A stretch of DNA of 64,000 nucleotides from Streptosporangium sandarakinum (GTDB taxonomy: Bacteria > Actinomycetota > Actinomycetes > Streptosporangiales > Streptosporangiaceae). Shown one piece after another: positions 16,753 to 26,054 of this stretch (the first letter of the stretch is position 1; each line of letters begins with the position of its first letter). The DNA is taken from positions 1,536,690 to 1,600,689 of the forward strand of contig NZ_JACCCO010000003.1 in NCBI RefSeq assembly GCF_013409935.1, written 5' to 3'. The translations under genes were made by a program, and so were the position numbers. Under the pieces are notes generated by a model. That model saw only the letters and a list, made by a program, of their open reading frames with translations. It did no database searches and was not told the DNA's origin.

Positions 16753-16964
16753 GCGAAGAACAGAAGCCCGTCCGCATCCGGGCCGACCGCGACGTGTGCA
16801 TCGGGGCCGGCATGTGCGTCATGACCGCCGATCAGATCTTCGACCAGGACGACGACGGCGTGGTGGTGCTGCTGGAGCCGGAGCCCCCGGCGCAGTACGC
16901 CGACCTCGTCCGCCGGGCGGTGCGCGCCTGCCCCTCCGGCGCGCTGTCCCTGGTGGAGGACTGA
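16749..16964 (+). CDS. [3Fe-4S] ferredoxin, P450 partner
   Basis: Electron carrier of 71 aa. Cys17, Cys23 (CIGAGMC) and Cys61 (CPSG) are the cluster ligands; the fourth position of a 4Fe-4S site is Ala20, as in ferredoxins that serve actinobacterial P450s. It starts with GTG inside the P450 stop (GTGA). No ferredoxin reductase is nearby, so a housekeeping reductase must supply electrons. Confidence 0.95.
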   Translation: MSEEQKPVRIRADRDVCIGAGMCVMTADQIFDQDDDGVVVLLEPEPPAQYADLVRRAVRACPSGALSLVED

Positions 16965-16980
16965 TCCGCTTTTTCCGGTG

Positions 16981-17010
16981 CGGTGGCCGGGGCGTGCGCC
17001 CCGGCCACCG
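16981..17010. terminator. Hairpin terminator of the P450-ferredoxin operon
   Basis: CGGTGGCCGGGGC and its exact complement pair around GTGC, with further pairing outside. It lies 17 bp after the ferredoxin stop. Confidence 0.75.
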
Positions 17011-17054
17011 GCCGCACTGTCGGCGACGATGTGAATACTGCTAGCGTTCGGCGT

Positions 17055-17684
17055 GTGCGAGGGCAGGGACGCCGGGCCGACGCGCTCCGCAACTCCGACA
17101 GGATCGTCCGCGCCGCGATCGCGGCGCTGTGCGAGACCGGCTCCGCGGCGCCGCTGGAGGAGATCGCCCGGCGGGCCGGGGTCGGGATCGCGACCGTCTA
17201 CCGCCGCTTCGGCGACCGCGAGGGCGTGGTGCGGGCCGCGTTCCACACCTACTTCGCCGAGGAGGTCGAACCGCTCGCGCTGGCCGCCCGCGCCGCCGCC
17301 GATCCCCGGCGGGGACTGGCCGACGCCCTGGCCGCCGCGGTGGACACCCTGGCCGCGCACCGGCCCCTGCTCGCCGCGGCCCACGAGTCCGGCGCCTTCT
17401 CCGTCGACATCGCCGAGCGGTTCATGGGCCCTCTCGGCGACGTGCTGGCCGACGCCCAGCGGCGCGATCTGGTCCGCTCCGACCTGATGGTGCGCGACCT
17501 CGCGGCGATGGTGGTGATGGTGCTGGCCACGGTGCACGCCGACGACGCCGGCCACGCCGACCCCCGCCGCTACCTCGCCCTGCTGCTGGCCGGGACGCGA
17601 CCCTCGGCCGACCCGCTGCCCGGCCCCGCCGCCACCGGCCTGCTCGACTCCTCGCTCAGACGCTCCGGGCCCTGCGACCACTGA
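17055..17684 (+). CDS. TetR-family regulator
   Basis: A repressor of 209 aa with a helix-turn-helix in the first 60 residues (APLEEIARRAGVGIATVYRRFGD) and a TetR C-terminal domain of the antibiotic-resistance type. The GTG at 17055 is favoured: TAGCGT lies 7 nt upstream as a -10, giving a leaderless message. An in-frame ATG at 16983 would put the start inside the terminator hairpin. It follows the P450-ferredoxin pair and is the natural candidate to bind the palindrome at 15490. Confidence 0.83.
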   Translation: MRGQGRRADALRNSDRIVRAAIAALCETGSAAPLEEIARRAGVGIATVYRRFGDREGVVRAAFHTYFAEEVEPLALAARAAADPRRGLADALAAAVDTLAAHRPLLAAAHESGAFSVDIAERFMGPLGDVLADAQRRDLVRSDLMVRDLAAMVVMVLATVHADDAGHADPRRYLALLLAGTRPSADPLPGPAATGLLDSSLRRSGPCDH

Positions 17685-18468
17685 GGCCCGCCGCCTCGGC
17701 GTCGGGCACCCGTTGCGCGGCGGCGTAGGCGCCCTCGCGCACCCGCTGGATCCACCCGGCCGGCTCCAGCCCCGGGATCGGGTGCCTGAGCGGGTCGAAG
17801 CGGACCGGCTCGTCGGCGTCCGTGTGGGCCGGTCCGGTCAGCTCCAGCACGCCGAAGCGCTCCCACGGCCCGGTGGGGGAGGCCACCACCAGGTCGAACA
17901 CCAGCGGACGCGCGGCGGCGACGCGGGCCAGCGCGCCGAGCCGGGCGGGGGAGGCCCAGGAGCGCCGCGCGACCGCGCCGAGCAGCACCCTGTCGCCGCC
18001 CGCGCCGTACGGCAGCAGCGAACCGTACAGGCCCGGCGCCCACCGGACGGCGGGCCGCAGCAGCCGGCGGCCGGGCACGGTGCGCCCGGTGGTGGCCAGC
18101 AGCAGCTCGGCGGTGGCGCCCGGGGCGGCCTCCGCGTCGCTCGCCGCCGTGGCGCCCCTCCCGGTGCCCTCCGCGCCGGCGCGGTCCTCCGCGGCGGCGG
18201 TGCCATCGGGTGACGGGTGCCGCCACCGTACGGCCAGGCCCAGCACGTCCGGCGACGGGTAGGGCAGGCCCGCCGACCGCGACAGCCGGGCGATCCCGCG
18301 CAGCTCCATCGCCTCGTCCAGGAACGCCGCGCCCCAGAGGCTCGGCGCCCCGTGCAGGTGGAGCGCGGCGTCGAAGAGCAGCCCCACCGGGTGCAGGGGA
18401 CGGCCGCGGCGGATCCGCGCCGCCGTCCCGAAGACCGCCGCGAGTACCGCCCTCGCGGCGGAGGTCAC
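17656..18468 (-). CDS. Conserved-looking protein of unknown function, catalase-fold-like or phosphodiesterase-annotated family
   Basis: A 270-aa cytosolic protein. The start GTG 18468 puts RGRPLHPVGLLFDAALHLHG near the N-terminus. Proteins with this RG-x-LHP opening, a middle SRSAGLP and a C-terminal FDPLRHPIPGL segment are usually annotated as phosphodiesterase or hypothetical in actinomycetes, and the pattern resembles a catalase-related fold; I cannot confirm a function. An Ala/Gly-rich insertion sits around residues 90-115. It overlaps the convergent TetR gene by 29 bp at the 3' ends. The frame is open upstream to 18660, but that part looks non-coding. Confidence 0.6.
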   Translation of the reverse strand: MTSAARAVLAAVFGTAARIRRGRPLHPVGLLFDAALHLHGAPSLWGAAFLDEAMELRGIARLSRSAGLPYPSPDVLGLAVRWRHPSPDGTAAAEDRAGAEGTGRGATAASDAEAAPGATAELLLATTGRTVPGRRLLRPAVRWAPGLYGSLLPYGAGGDRVLLGAVARRSWASPARLGALARVAAARPLVFDLVVASPTGPWERFGVLELTGPAHTDADEPVRFDPLRHPIPGLEPAGWIQRVREGAYAAAQRVPDAEAAGLSGRRARSV

Positions 18469-18572
18469 CGGCTCTCGCCTCACGCGTTCCCCCGTCTCCG
18501 GCGACGCGCCGCCGCGCCCTGCCTGTCCCACTCCGTTACCCGTGGCGACGTGGCCGAACCCGCGGGTCGTCC

Positions 18573-18983
18573 TCAGGCGGTGCCGGCGAGATCGTGGGCG
18601 GCCTCGGCGAAGGCGCGGAGACGGGCGGTGGCGTTGTCGGCGCGCCACAGCAGGCCCCACCGCAGCGGCGGGGCGTCCTCGAAGGGGACGAAGGCGACCC
18701 GCAGCGTGCCAGTAAGGCCGCGACCGCTCGCGACGGCCTGCTCGAAGGCGCCGGTGATCTGGTCCCAGGCGGGACGCACGCCCTCGTACAGCCGCCGTCC
18801 CGCCGCCGTCAGCTCCACGCGGCGGCTGGTGCGCTCGAACAGCGGAATGCCGGTACGGCGCTCCGGTTTGGCGATCGTCTGGCTGATCCGGGCGGTGGAC
18901 ACGCGCAGCCGTTCGGCGGTCCGGCCGAAGTGCAGCTCCTCGGCCAGGGTCAGGAACGCCTCCACCTCGTGCCGCTCCAGCAT
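18573..18983 (-). pseudogene. LysR-type regulator with the effector domain deleted
   Basis: A 136-aa remnant of a ~300-aa LysR protein. The winged helix-turn-helix is intact (MLERHEVEAFLTLAEELHFG to RRLYEGVRPAW). Right after GTLRVAF the sequence jumps to VPFEDAPPLRWGLLWRADN, which belongs at the very end of these regulators, so roughly 150 residues of substrate-binding domain are missing in frame. It might still bind DNA without ligand control. It is divergent from the FAD oxidase at 19105, which also carries deletions. Confidence 0.8.
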
Positions 18984-19104
18984 GATCCCCCCATCGTCAA
19001 CCCGGGCTTCACGATCCTTGCACGGGACCGCATTGATCACCCGCTCGTCCCGGATCGGGAGTGGAGCCGTTCAAGAACCCCCTGATATGCGAGGAAGAAA
19101 GACC

Positions 19105-19976
19105 ATGGACTTCCTGACCGCCCTGCGCTCCGTCGTCCGCGGCCGGGTCTGGCTGCCCGGCGACCCCGGCTTCGACGCCGCCCGTCGTCCGTGGAACCTG
19201 GCGATCGAGCAGCCGGTGGCGGCCGTGGCCGAGGCCGCCGACGCCGATGACGTCGCCGCGCTGGTCCGCCACGCCCGCGCCGCCGGGCTGGGCGTGGCGG
19301 CGCAGCCGAACGGGCACGGCGCCACCGGCCGCACCGACGGGGTGATCCTGCTGCGCACCACCCGGCTGGACACCCTGGAGATCGACCAGGCCGCCCGCCG
19401 TGCCCGCGTCGGCGCGGGTGTGCCCTCGGGCCGCCTGCAGGCCGCCGCCGCACCTGTACGGCGGGCGGATGCTCTGGACGGCCGAGCACGCCCCGGCCGT
19501 GCTGGAGGCCTACCGGCAGATCACCGCCACCGCGCCCGAGGAGCTGACCGCCTGGCTGGACCTGCTGCACTTCCCCGGCGCCGACCCCATGGTCGCCGTC
19601 GACGTCACCCACCTCGGTGGTGAAGACGAGGCCCGCGACCTGCTCGCTGCCCTGGAGCGGCTGCCCCGGCCGCTGTCCGACGGCCGGCGCGTTCGCCCGC
19701 CCGTCCGACAGCCCGCACGGCCCGCTGAGCGAACCGTACGCGCTCCACCTGTTCGGCATCCCCGCCGACCCGGCGACCGCCGAGGCCGTCACCGCCAGAC
19801 AGCGCGCCCTCGCCGAGGCCCTGCCCGTCAGCGGGCGCAAGCCCTTCACCTTCCTGAGCCCCCGCGAGACCGCGGCCGACGCCTTCGCCTCCGCCACGCT
19901 GGATCGGCTGCGCGAGATCAAGCATCGCCACGACCCGCACGGCGTCATCCGCGGCAACTTCCCCGTTCTCGGCTGA
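19105..19976 (+). pseudogene. Disrupted FAD-linked oxidase (berberine-bridge type)
   Basis: The 5' part encodes a normal FAD_binding_4 start (VWLPGDPGFDAARRPWN to VGAGVPSGRLQAAAA). At about 19450 it changes frame into HLYGGRMLWTAEHAPAVLEAYR, skipping the ~100 residues that hold the Gly-rich FAD loop. A second jump near 19685 leads into a third frame with SEPYALHLFGIP and the genuine C-terminal HDPHGVIRGNFPVLG. At least two lesions make it inactive. Its probable regulator, the LysR remnant, lies divergent. Confidence 0.85.
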
Positions 19977-20020
19977 CCTCGGCTGACCCCGACTGTCCTC
20001 GCACAAGTTGGGCTCCCATC

Positions 20021-20064
20021 CCCGCCCGCCCTGCCCACCGCCACGGGTGGGCAGGGCGGGCGGG
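20021..20064. terminator. Strong hairpin after the FAD-oxidase remnant
   Basis: Perfect 18-bp arms (20021-20038 and 20047-20064) with an 8-nt loop, 44 bp after the oxidase stop. It also insulates the sugar operon promoter that follows. Confidence 0.75.
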
Positions 20065-20103
20065 CACGTTGCGGGCGGGTTTCCGGGAGGTTGTCCGGAA
20101 GCA

Positions 20104-20132
20104 TTGACACCATCTTTGTTAGCGATAACAAT
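20104..20132 (+). promoter_or_regulatory. Promoter with LacI-type operator for the sugar ABC operon
   Basis: TTGACA (20104-20109) and AACAAT (20127-20132) are spaced 17 bp, a good -35/-10 pair. TTGTTA-GCGA-TAACAA (20116-20131) is a LacI-family operator that overlaps the spacer and -10. The repressor is almost certainly the LacI protein at the end of the same operon. Confidence 0.75.
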
Positions 20133-20269
20133 CGGCTCAGCGAACACGCCTTTCATTCCGGTCATCACGTTATGTGACTGTTTGGCGCTTCTTATGCCTC
20201 GGTAGCGTTCGGAACGAGCGCCGCCGTGACCCTCCGGACGACCCCCCGATCCGCAAGGAGATGTGCACG

Positions 20270-21382
20270 ATGAGGTTGGGACGAATCGCGGGCGCGCTGT
20301 CCGCCGTCGCGCTCGCCGCCACGATGACGGCCTGCGGCTCCAGCCAGAAGACGGTGGACGCCCAGGCCTCCGCCGCGGGCGGGGCCGCCGGCGCGCTGAT
20401 CGGCGTCACCATGCCCACCAAGTCCTCCGAGCGCTGGATCCACGACGGCGACAACGTCAGGTCGCAGCTGGAGAAACTCGGCTACAAGGTCGACCTGCAG
20501 TACGCCGAGAACGACATCCCCACCCAGGCCAACCAGATCGAGAACCAGATCACCAAGGGCGCCAAGCTGCTGATCGTCGCCTCCATCGACGGCACCGCGC
20601 TGACCTCCCAGCTGCAGCAGGCCGCCGACAACAAGATCCCGGTCATCGCCTACGACCGCCTGATCCGCAACAGCCCCAACGTCGACTACTACGCCACCTT
20701 CGACAACTTCAAGGTCGGCGTCCAGCAGGCCACCTCGCTGCTGAAGGGGCTCGGCGTCGAGGACGGCAAGAAGGGCCCGTTCAACGTCGAGCTGTTCGGC
20801 GGCTCGCCCGACGACAACAACGCCACCTTCTTCTGGAACGGCGCCATGTCGGTGCTCAAGCCGAAGATGGACGACGGCACGCTGACGGTCAGGAGCCACC
20901 AGACCGACTTCAAGACCGCCGCGATCCTGCGCTGGGACCCCGCCACCGCGCAGCGGCGCATGGAGGACATCCTCACCAAGACCTACACCGGCGACACCAG
21001 GGTCGACGGCGTGCTGTCGCCCTACGACGGCCTGTCCATCGGCATCCTGTCGGCGCTCAAGAGCAACGGCTACGGCACCGGCGGCCAGCCGTACCCGGTC
21101 GTGACCGGCCAGGACGCCGAGCTGGCCTCGGTGAAGTCGATCATCGCCGGCGAGCAGTACTCCACCATCTTCAAGGACACCCGCAAGCTCGCCGAGACGA
21201 CCGTCAGGATGGCCGACGCCGTCCTCAAGGGCGCCAAGCCCGAGGTGAACAACACCGAGGACTACGACAACGGTGACAAGGTCGTCCCCTCCTACCTCCT
21301 CGACCCGGTGATCGTCGATAAGGACAACTACAAGGACGTCATCGTCGGCGGCGGTTACTACACCGAGGACCAGCTGAACTGA
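20270..21382 (+). CDS. chvE: ChvE-type sugar-binding lipoprotein of a monosaccharide ABC importer
   Basis: Extracytoplasmic receptor of 370 aa for monosaccharides. A lipoprotein signal peptide ends at LAATMTAC, so the protein is anchored to the membrane. The mature part shows the periplasmic-binding-protein fold ([34 protein letters not shown]) and the multiple-sugar-receptor features [12 protein letters not shown] and [17 protein letters not shown] 20270 follows AAGGAG at 9 nt. It heads the operon with an ATPase and permease; arabinose, xylose, glucose or galactose are typical ligands of relatives. Confidence 0.9.
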   Translation: MRLGRIAGALSAVALAATMTACGSSQKTVDAQASAAGGAAGALIGVTMPTKSSERWIHDGDNVRSQLEKLGYKVDLQYAENDIPTQANQIENQITKGAKLLIVASIDGTALTSQLQQAADNKIPVIAYDRLIRNSPNVDYYATFDNFKVGVQQATSLLKGLGVEDGKKGPFNVELFGGSPDDNNATFFWNGAMSVLKPKMDDGTLTVRSHQTDFKTAAILRWDPATAQRRMEDILTKTYTGDTRVDGVLSPYDGLSIGILSALKSNGYGTGGQPYPVVTGQDAELASVKSIIAGEQYSTIFKDTRKLAETTVRMADAVLKGAKPEVNNTEDYDNGDKVVPSYLLDPVIVDKDNYKDVIVGGGYYTEDQLN

Positions 21383-21390
21383 CGAAGGGC

Positions 21391-21420
21391 GCGCCCGGGG
21401 CCCTGCTCGGTCCCGGGCGC
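21391..21420 (+). terminator. Intercistronic stem-loop
   Basis: GCGCCCGGG and CCCGGGCGC pair around 12 nt, between the binding-protein and ATPase genes. Such hairpins commonly reduce downstream expression or stabilise the binding-protein mRNA. Confidence 0.55.
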
Positions 21421-21446
21421 CGGGACCGAGGGGTTTCCTTCCCACG

Positions 21447-22997
21447 ATGACCGACCAGACGACCGACCACATCCTGCGGATGAGCGGGATCACCAAGACC
21501 TTCCCCGGCGTCAGGGCGCTGCAGGACGTCACCCTGTCGGTGCGACGGGGCGAGATCCACGCGATCTGCGGCGAGAACGGCGCCGGCAAGTCGACGCTGA
21601 TGAAGGTGCTGTCCGGGGTCCACCCGCACGGCGACTACGAGGGCGAGATCGTCTTCGACGGCGCCCGCTGCGAGTTCGGCGGCATCCGCGACAGCGAACG
21701 CGCGGGCATCGTCATCATCCACCAGGAGCTGGCGCTCAGCCCGCAGTTGTCGATCGCCGAGAACATCTTCCTCGGCAACGAGCGGTCCAGGCGCGGGATC
21801 ATCGACTGGAACCGCACCAACCACGAGGCCGCCGAGCTGATGCGGCGGGTCGGCCTGCGCGAGAACCCGGTGACGCCGGTCGCCGACATCGGCGTGGGCA
21901 AGCAGCAGCTCGTCGAGATCGCCAAGGCGCTGTCGAAACGGGTGAGGCTGCTCATCCTCGACGAGCCGACCGCCGCGCTCAACGACGAGGACTCCGCGCA
22001 CCTGCTGGACCTGCTGCGGGGCCTGCGGCAGGAGGGCATCACCTGCGTCATCATCTCCCACAAGCTCAACGAGGTGACCGCGGTCGCCGACTCCGTCACC
22101 GTCCTCCGCGACGGGCGGACGATCGAGACGCTCGACATGGCGGGCGGCCACGTCACCGAGGACCGCATCATCGCCGGGATGGTCGGCCGCGCCCTGGACA
22201 ACCGCTTCCCGCCCCACGAGCCGTCCATCGGCGAGGAGGCGCTGCGCATCGAGGACTGGACGGTGCACAGCCCTACCCAGCCCGGCCGCAAGGTGGTCGA
22301 CGGCGCGAGCCTCACCCTGCGCCGGGGCGAGATCGTCGGCCTGGCCGGGCTGATGGGCGCGGGCCGTACGGAGCTGGCGATGAGCGTGTTCGGGCGGGCC
22401 TACGGCACCGACATCTCCGGCAGGATCTTCAAGGACGGCAGGCCCGTCCGGATCCGGACCGTCCGGGACGCCATCGAGCACGGCCTGGCCTACGCCACCG
22501 AGGACCGCAAGCGCTACGGCCTCAACCTCATCGACGACATCAGGCGCAACGTCTCCGCCGCGGGACTGGCCGGGCTGGCACGCCGCGGCTGGGTCGACGA
22601 GCGCGAGGAGTACCGGGTCGCCGAGGGGTACCGCCGGAGCATGAACATCAAGGCCCCCGGCGTGTCCAGCGTGGTCGGCAAGCTCAGCGGCGGCAACCAG
22701 CAGAAGGTCGTGCTGTCCAAGTGGATCCTCACCGAGCCCGACGTGCTGATCCTCGACGAGCCGACCCGGGGCATCGACGTCGGCGCCAAGTACGAGATCT
22801 ACACGATCATCAACCGGCTGGCCGACCAGGGCAGGGCGATCCTGGTGATCTCCTCGGAGCTGCCGGAGCTGCTGGGCCTGTGCGACCGCATCTACACCCT
22901 CTGCGAGGGCCGCATCACCGGTGAGGTGCCGCGCCGGGAGGCCACGCAGGAACGTCTCATGCATCTGATGACCAAGGGACAGGAGCAGCCCTCATGA
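21447..22997 (+). CDS. mmsA: Sugar ABC transporter ATP-binding protein (MmsA/GguA type)
   Basis: Duplicated ATPase of 516 aa typical of monosaccharide importers. The first cassette has Walker [10 protein letters not shown] and Walker [12 protein letters not shown]; the second has a degenerate Walker A ([10 protein letters not shown]) but a full signature [13 protein letters not shown] and Walker [11 protein letters not shown]. The asymmetry is normal for the XylG/RbsA class. It overlaps the permease start by ATGA, and the pair forms the membrane-associated engine for the ChvE receptor. Confidence 0.95.
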   Translation: MTDQTTDHILRMSGITKTFPGVRALQDVTLSVRRGEIHAICGENGAGKSTLMKVLSGVHPHGDYEGEIVFDGARCEFGGIRDSERAGIVIIHQELALSPQLSIAENIFLGNERSRRGIIDWNRTNHEAAELMRRVGLRENPVTPVADIGVGKQQLVEIAKALSKRVRLLILDEPTAALNDEDSAHLLDLLRGLRQEGITCVIISHKLNEVTAVADSVTVLRDGRTIETLDMAGGHVTEDRIIAGMVGRALDNRFPPHEPSIGEEALRIEDWTVHSPTQPGRKVVDGASLTLRRGEIVGLAGLMGAGRTELAMSVFGRAYGTDISGRIFKDGRPVRIRTVRDAIEHGLAYATEDRKRYGLNLIDDIRRNVSAAGLAGLARRGWVDEREEYRVAEGYRRSMNIKAPGVSSVVGKLSGGNQQKVVLSKWILTEPDVLILDEPTRGIDVGAKYEIYTIINRLADQGRAILVISSELPELLGLCDRIYTLCEGRITGEVPRREATQERLMHLMTKGQEQPS

Positions 22998-24262
22998 GCA
23001 GCATCACCCCCGCCGAGGCGGCGGCCGGGACCGGGGCAGGGGCCGGGGAACCGGGGGAGCCGCGGCGGCCGGGACGGGTGTCGCTGGGCGGGCTGTCGCT
23101 CAACCTGCGCTCCAGCGGCATCTACATCGCCTTCGCGCTGATCATCGCGCTGTTCTCGGTGCTCACCGACGGCGCCCTGCTCCAGCCGCAGAACATCTCC
23201 AACATCATCGTCCAGAACTCCTACGTCCTCATCCTCGCCATCGGGATGATCCTGATCATCATCGCCGGGCACATCGACCTGTCGGTGGGCTCGGTGGTCG
23301 CGGTGACCGGCGCCCTGGCCGCGGTGCTCATGGTCGACATGGGCCTGCCGTGGCCGGCGGCGCTGGCGGTCACGCTGGTGGCCGGTGGCCTCGTCGGCGC
23401 CTGGCAGGGGTTCTGGATCGCCTACTTCGGCATCCCGGCGTTCATCGTGACGCTCGCCGGCATGCTGCTGTTCCGCGCGCTCACCCTGACCGTGCTGGGC
23501 AACCAGGGCATCGGCCCGTTCCCCGACGCGGTCCGCACCCTCGCCAACGGCTTCACCGACGGCTACCTCGGCAACGTCGGCCTCGGCCCGCTGGGCGGCG
23601 CCGACCTGTTCAGCCTGCTGGTCGGTCTGCTCGCCGTCGCCGGCATGGTCGCGGCGCAGTGGCGTACCCGCCGCTCGCGCGCCGGCTACGGCCAGGCCGT
23701 GGACCCGGTGCCGCTGTTCGCCCTGAGGATGACGGCCGGCGCGGCGCTGATCCTCTTCCTGGTCGTGCAGCTCGCCCGGTTCAAGAACCTGCCCTGGGTG
23801 CTGGTGCTGCTGGCGGCGCTGGTGCTCGGCTACTCGCTGCTGGCCGGCCGTACGGTCTTCGGCCGCCGGATCTACGCCATCGGCGGCAACCTGCACGCGG
23901 CCGTCATGTCCGGGATCAAGGTCAAGCAGGTCGTCTTCTGGATCTTCGTTAATATGGGGGTGCTGTCGGCCGTCGCCGGCGTCATCTTCGCCGGCCGGCT
24001 GAACCAGGCCGGTCCGACGGCGGGCAGCAGTTTCGAGCTCGACGCGATCGCCGCGGCCTTCATCGGCGGCGCCGCCGTACAGGGCGGCGTCGGCAAGGTC
24101 GCCGGGGCGATCACCGGCGGTCTCATCATGGCGGTCATCAACAACGGCATGTCCCTGATCGGCTCACCCAGCGAGCGGGTCATGCTCGTCAAGGGCGCCG
24201 TCCTACTGGCCGCCGTCGCGTTCGACGTCTGGACCAAACGCCGGGCCGGAACCGCTCGCTGA
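22994..24262 (+). CDS. mmsB: Sugar ABC transporter permease (MmsB/GguB type)
   Basis: Integral membrane permease of 422 aa with about ten helices. Landmarks are the BPD_transp_2 segment [20 protein letters not shown] and the C-terminal [16 protein letters not shown] cytosolic Gly/Pro-rich N-terminus precedes helix 1. The length matches GguB-like permeases, which are longer than RbsC. It is translated with the ATPase (ATGA overlap) and followed after 28 bp by its regulator. Confidence 0.95.
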   Translation: MSSITPAEAAAGTGAGAGEPGEPRRPGRVSLGGLSLNLRSSGIYIAFALIIALFSVLTDGALLQPQNISNIIVQNSYVLILAIGMILIIIAGHIDLSVGSVVAVTGALAAVLMVDMGLPWPAALAVTLVAGGLVGAWQGFWIAYFGIPAFIVTLAGMLLFRALTLTVLGNQGIGPFPDAVRTLANGFTDGYLGNVGLGPLGGADLFSLLVGLLAVAGMVAAQWRTRRSRAGYGQAVDPVPLFALRMTAGAALILFLVVQLARFKNLPWVLVLLAALVLGYSLLAGRTVFGRRIYAIGGNLHAAVMSGIKVKQVVFWIFVNMGVLSAVAGVIFAGRLNQAGPTAGSSFELDAIAAAFIGGAAVQGGVGKVAGAITGGLIMAVINNGMSLIGSPSERVMLVKGAVLLAAVAFDVWTKRRAGTAR

Positions 24263-24290
24263 CCCGGGTGGCCGGCCGAAAGGAGAGACC

Positions 24291-25307
24291 GTGGCACCGC
24301 CCACCGGGCACCGCCCACCGATCATGGCCGACGTCGCCAGGGAGGCCGGTGTGTCGCACCAGACGGTCTCGCGGGTGCTCAACGACCACCCCAACGTCCG
24401 GCCGGCCACCCGCACCCGGGTGCTGGAGGCGATCGACCGGCTCGGCTACCGCCGCAACCTCGCCGCCCGCGCCCTGGTCACCAGGAGCTCGCGGACGCTC
24501 GGCGTGGTCAGCTTCGACACCACCCTGTACGGCCCGGCCAGCACCGTCTACGGCATCGAGCAGGCCGCCAGGACCGCCGGGTACTTCGTCAGCATCGTGA
24601 GCCTGAAGTCGATCGACGCCGCCAGCGTCGGCGACGCCATCGACTACCTCGCCGAGCAGGGCGTCGACGGCGTCGTGGTCGTCGCGCCGCAGCGCTCGGC
24701 GGCCCGCGCCCTGGAGAGCCTGCCGCCGGGGCTGCCCGCGGTGGCCGTCGAGGGATCGCACATGACCGACGTGCCCGTGGTCTGCATCGACCAGGCCGAG
24801 GGCGCCAGGCTCGCCACCCGGCACCTGCTGGAGCTGGGCCACGAGACGGTCTGGCACGTCGCCGGCCCGGCCGACTGGCTGGAGAGCGAGGGCCGACTCG
24901 AGGGCTGGCGGGCCACCCTGGAGGAGGCCGGCCGTACGGTGCCCGAGCCGCTGTTCGGTGACTGGAGCCCCCGCTCGGGCTACGAGGCGGGCCGGAGCCT
25001 GGCCGGGGTCGGCGGGGTGACGGCGGTGTTCGTGGCCAACGACCAGATGTCGCTCGGCCTGCTGCGGGCGCTCACCGAGGAGGGGGTGCGGGTCCCCGAG
25101 CAGATCAGCGTCGTGGGCTTCGACGACATCCCCGAGGCGGAGTTCTTCTCGCCCCCGCTCACCACGGTCCGGCAGGACTTCGCCGCGGTGGGCCGGCACA
25201 GCATCGAGGTGCTGCTGCGGCGGATCGACGCGCCGGGTACCGGTGAGCGCGAGCGGCTCGTCGTGTCGCCCTCCCTCGTCGTCAGGTCCAGCTCCGCGGC
25301 GCGCTGA
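24291..25307 (+). CDS. LacI-family repressor of the sugar ABC operon
   Basis: A 338-aa regulator. The N-terminal helix-turn-helix and hinge are clear (MADVAREAGVSHQTVSRVLN at 12-31, then LGYRRNLAARALVT), followed by a periplasmic-binding-like sensor ending VSPSLVVRSS. GTG 24291 follows AAAGGAGAG. It is the last gene of the ChvE operon, and the TTGTTA-N4-TAACAA palindrome in the operon promoter is its likely target, giving negative autoregulation induced by the transported sugar. Confidence 0.93.
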   Translation: MAPPTGHRPPIMADVAREAGVSHQTVSRVLNDHPNVRPATRTRVLEAIDRLGYRRNLAARALVTRSSRTLGVVSFDTTLYGPASTVYGIEQAARTAGYFVSIVSLKSIDAASVGDAIDYLAEQGVDGVVVVAPQRSAARALESLPPGLPAVAVEGSHMTDVPVVCIDQAEGARLATRHLLELGHETVWHVAGPADWLESEGRLEGWRATLEEAGRTVPEPLFGDWSPRSGYEAGRSLAGVGGVTAVFVANDQMSLGLLRALTEEGVRVPEQISVVGFDDIPEAEFFSPPLTTVRQDFAAVGRHSIEVLLRRIDAPGTGERERLVVSPSLVVRSSSAAR

Positions 25308-25320
25308 CACGGCCCGGGAC

Positions 25321-25346
25321 GCCGCCGGCCCGATCCGGCCGGCGGC
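25321..25346. terminator. Terminator of the sugar operon
   Basis: GCCGCCGGCC-CGATCC-GGCCGGCGGC, a perfect 10-bp stem 13 bp after the LacI stop, between convergent genes. Confidence 0.7.
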
Positions 25347-25447
25347 CGCGCATGCCGCCGACGGGCCGCGGCGGCTGTCGGGGGTCGTGGCCGCCCGCCG
25401 CATTCCGCCTGCCGGAGGCGACGCGCCGACCGGGAACGACGCCACCG

Positions 25448-26044
25448 TCAGTCACTGCCGGGCGCCACCTTGCGTGCCGCCTTGGCCTTCGTGCCGACGC
25501 CGCCGAACAGGGCGAGACCGCTGATGACGATCCGCGGCGCCCCCCGCCTGCTGCGGGCGGCGCTCCGGTCGAACGCGCCGAACAGGCCGAAGCCCTTGAC
25601 CTCGACCTCCACGTCGTCGGGCACGACGACCTCCGTGTACCCCCACAGGGCGAAGGCGCGCACCCGGATCTCCTGCGCGGCGAAGCGGGCGTCGCGCAGG
25701 TCGATCTCACCGCCGCCGAACATCGACAACGACGTGAACACGCGCGGGGCGACCCAGCGGCCCCTGCGGCTGAACCAGCCGAACACGCTGAAGGCGAAGC
25801 GGGAGCCGGGTTCGTCCCGCACCACCAGCGTGTCCGTGCGGGCCGGCTCGGGCAGGCCTCGCGCGGCGTGTGCGAGCTCGCCCCGGGTCCGGGCCTGGTA
25901 GATCTCGCTCAACCGCTGGTCCAGTTCGGTCAGCTCGATCCGGCCCACGGCGGCGGCCTGCTGGAGTCGCAGGGCCACCTGGTCGCGGTCCTCGTCTGAG
26001 GGGCGCACCTGCTGGGCCGAGGTGAGGTGGGGGTGCTCGGACAT
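25448..26044 (-). CDS. DUF1707 protein with LiaF-like C-terminal domain
   Basis: A 198-aa protein. The N-terminal DUF1707 module (VRPSDEDRDQVALRLQQAAA to LDQRLSEIYQARTRGEL) is followed by a beta-rich cell-wall-stress (LiaF/DUF2154-like) part with GGGEIDLRDARF and VVVPDDVEVEVKGFGLFG. No transmembrane segment is obvious, so it is probably cytosolic. Members often accompany envelope-stress regulators; its partner here is not evident. ATG 26044 gives the conserved start; the frame is open upstream to 26107. Confidence 0.85.
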   Translation of the reverse strand: MSEHPHLTSAQQVRPSDEDRDQVALRLQQAAAVGRIELTELDQRLSEIYQARTRGELAHAARGLPEPARTDTLVVRDEPGSRFAFSVFGWFSRRGRWVAPRVFTSLSMFGGGEIDLRDARFAAQEIRVRAFALWGYTEVVVPDDVEVEVKGFGLFGAFDRSAARSRRGAPRIVISGLALFGGVGTKAKAARKVAPGSD

Positions 26045-26054
26045 GCTCGCGGTC

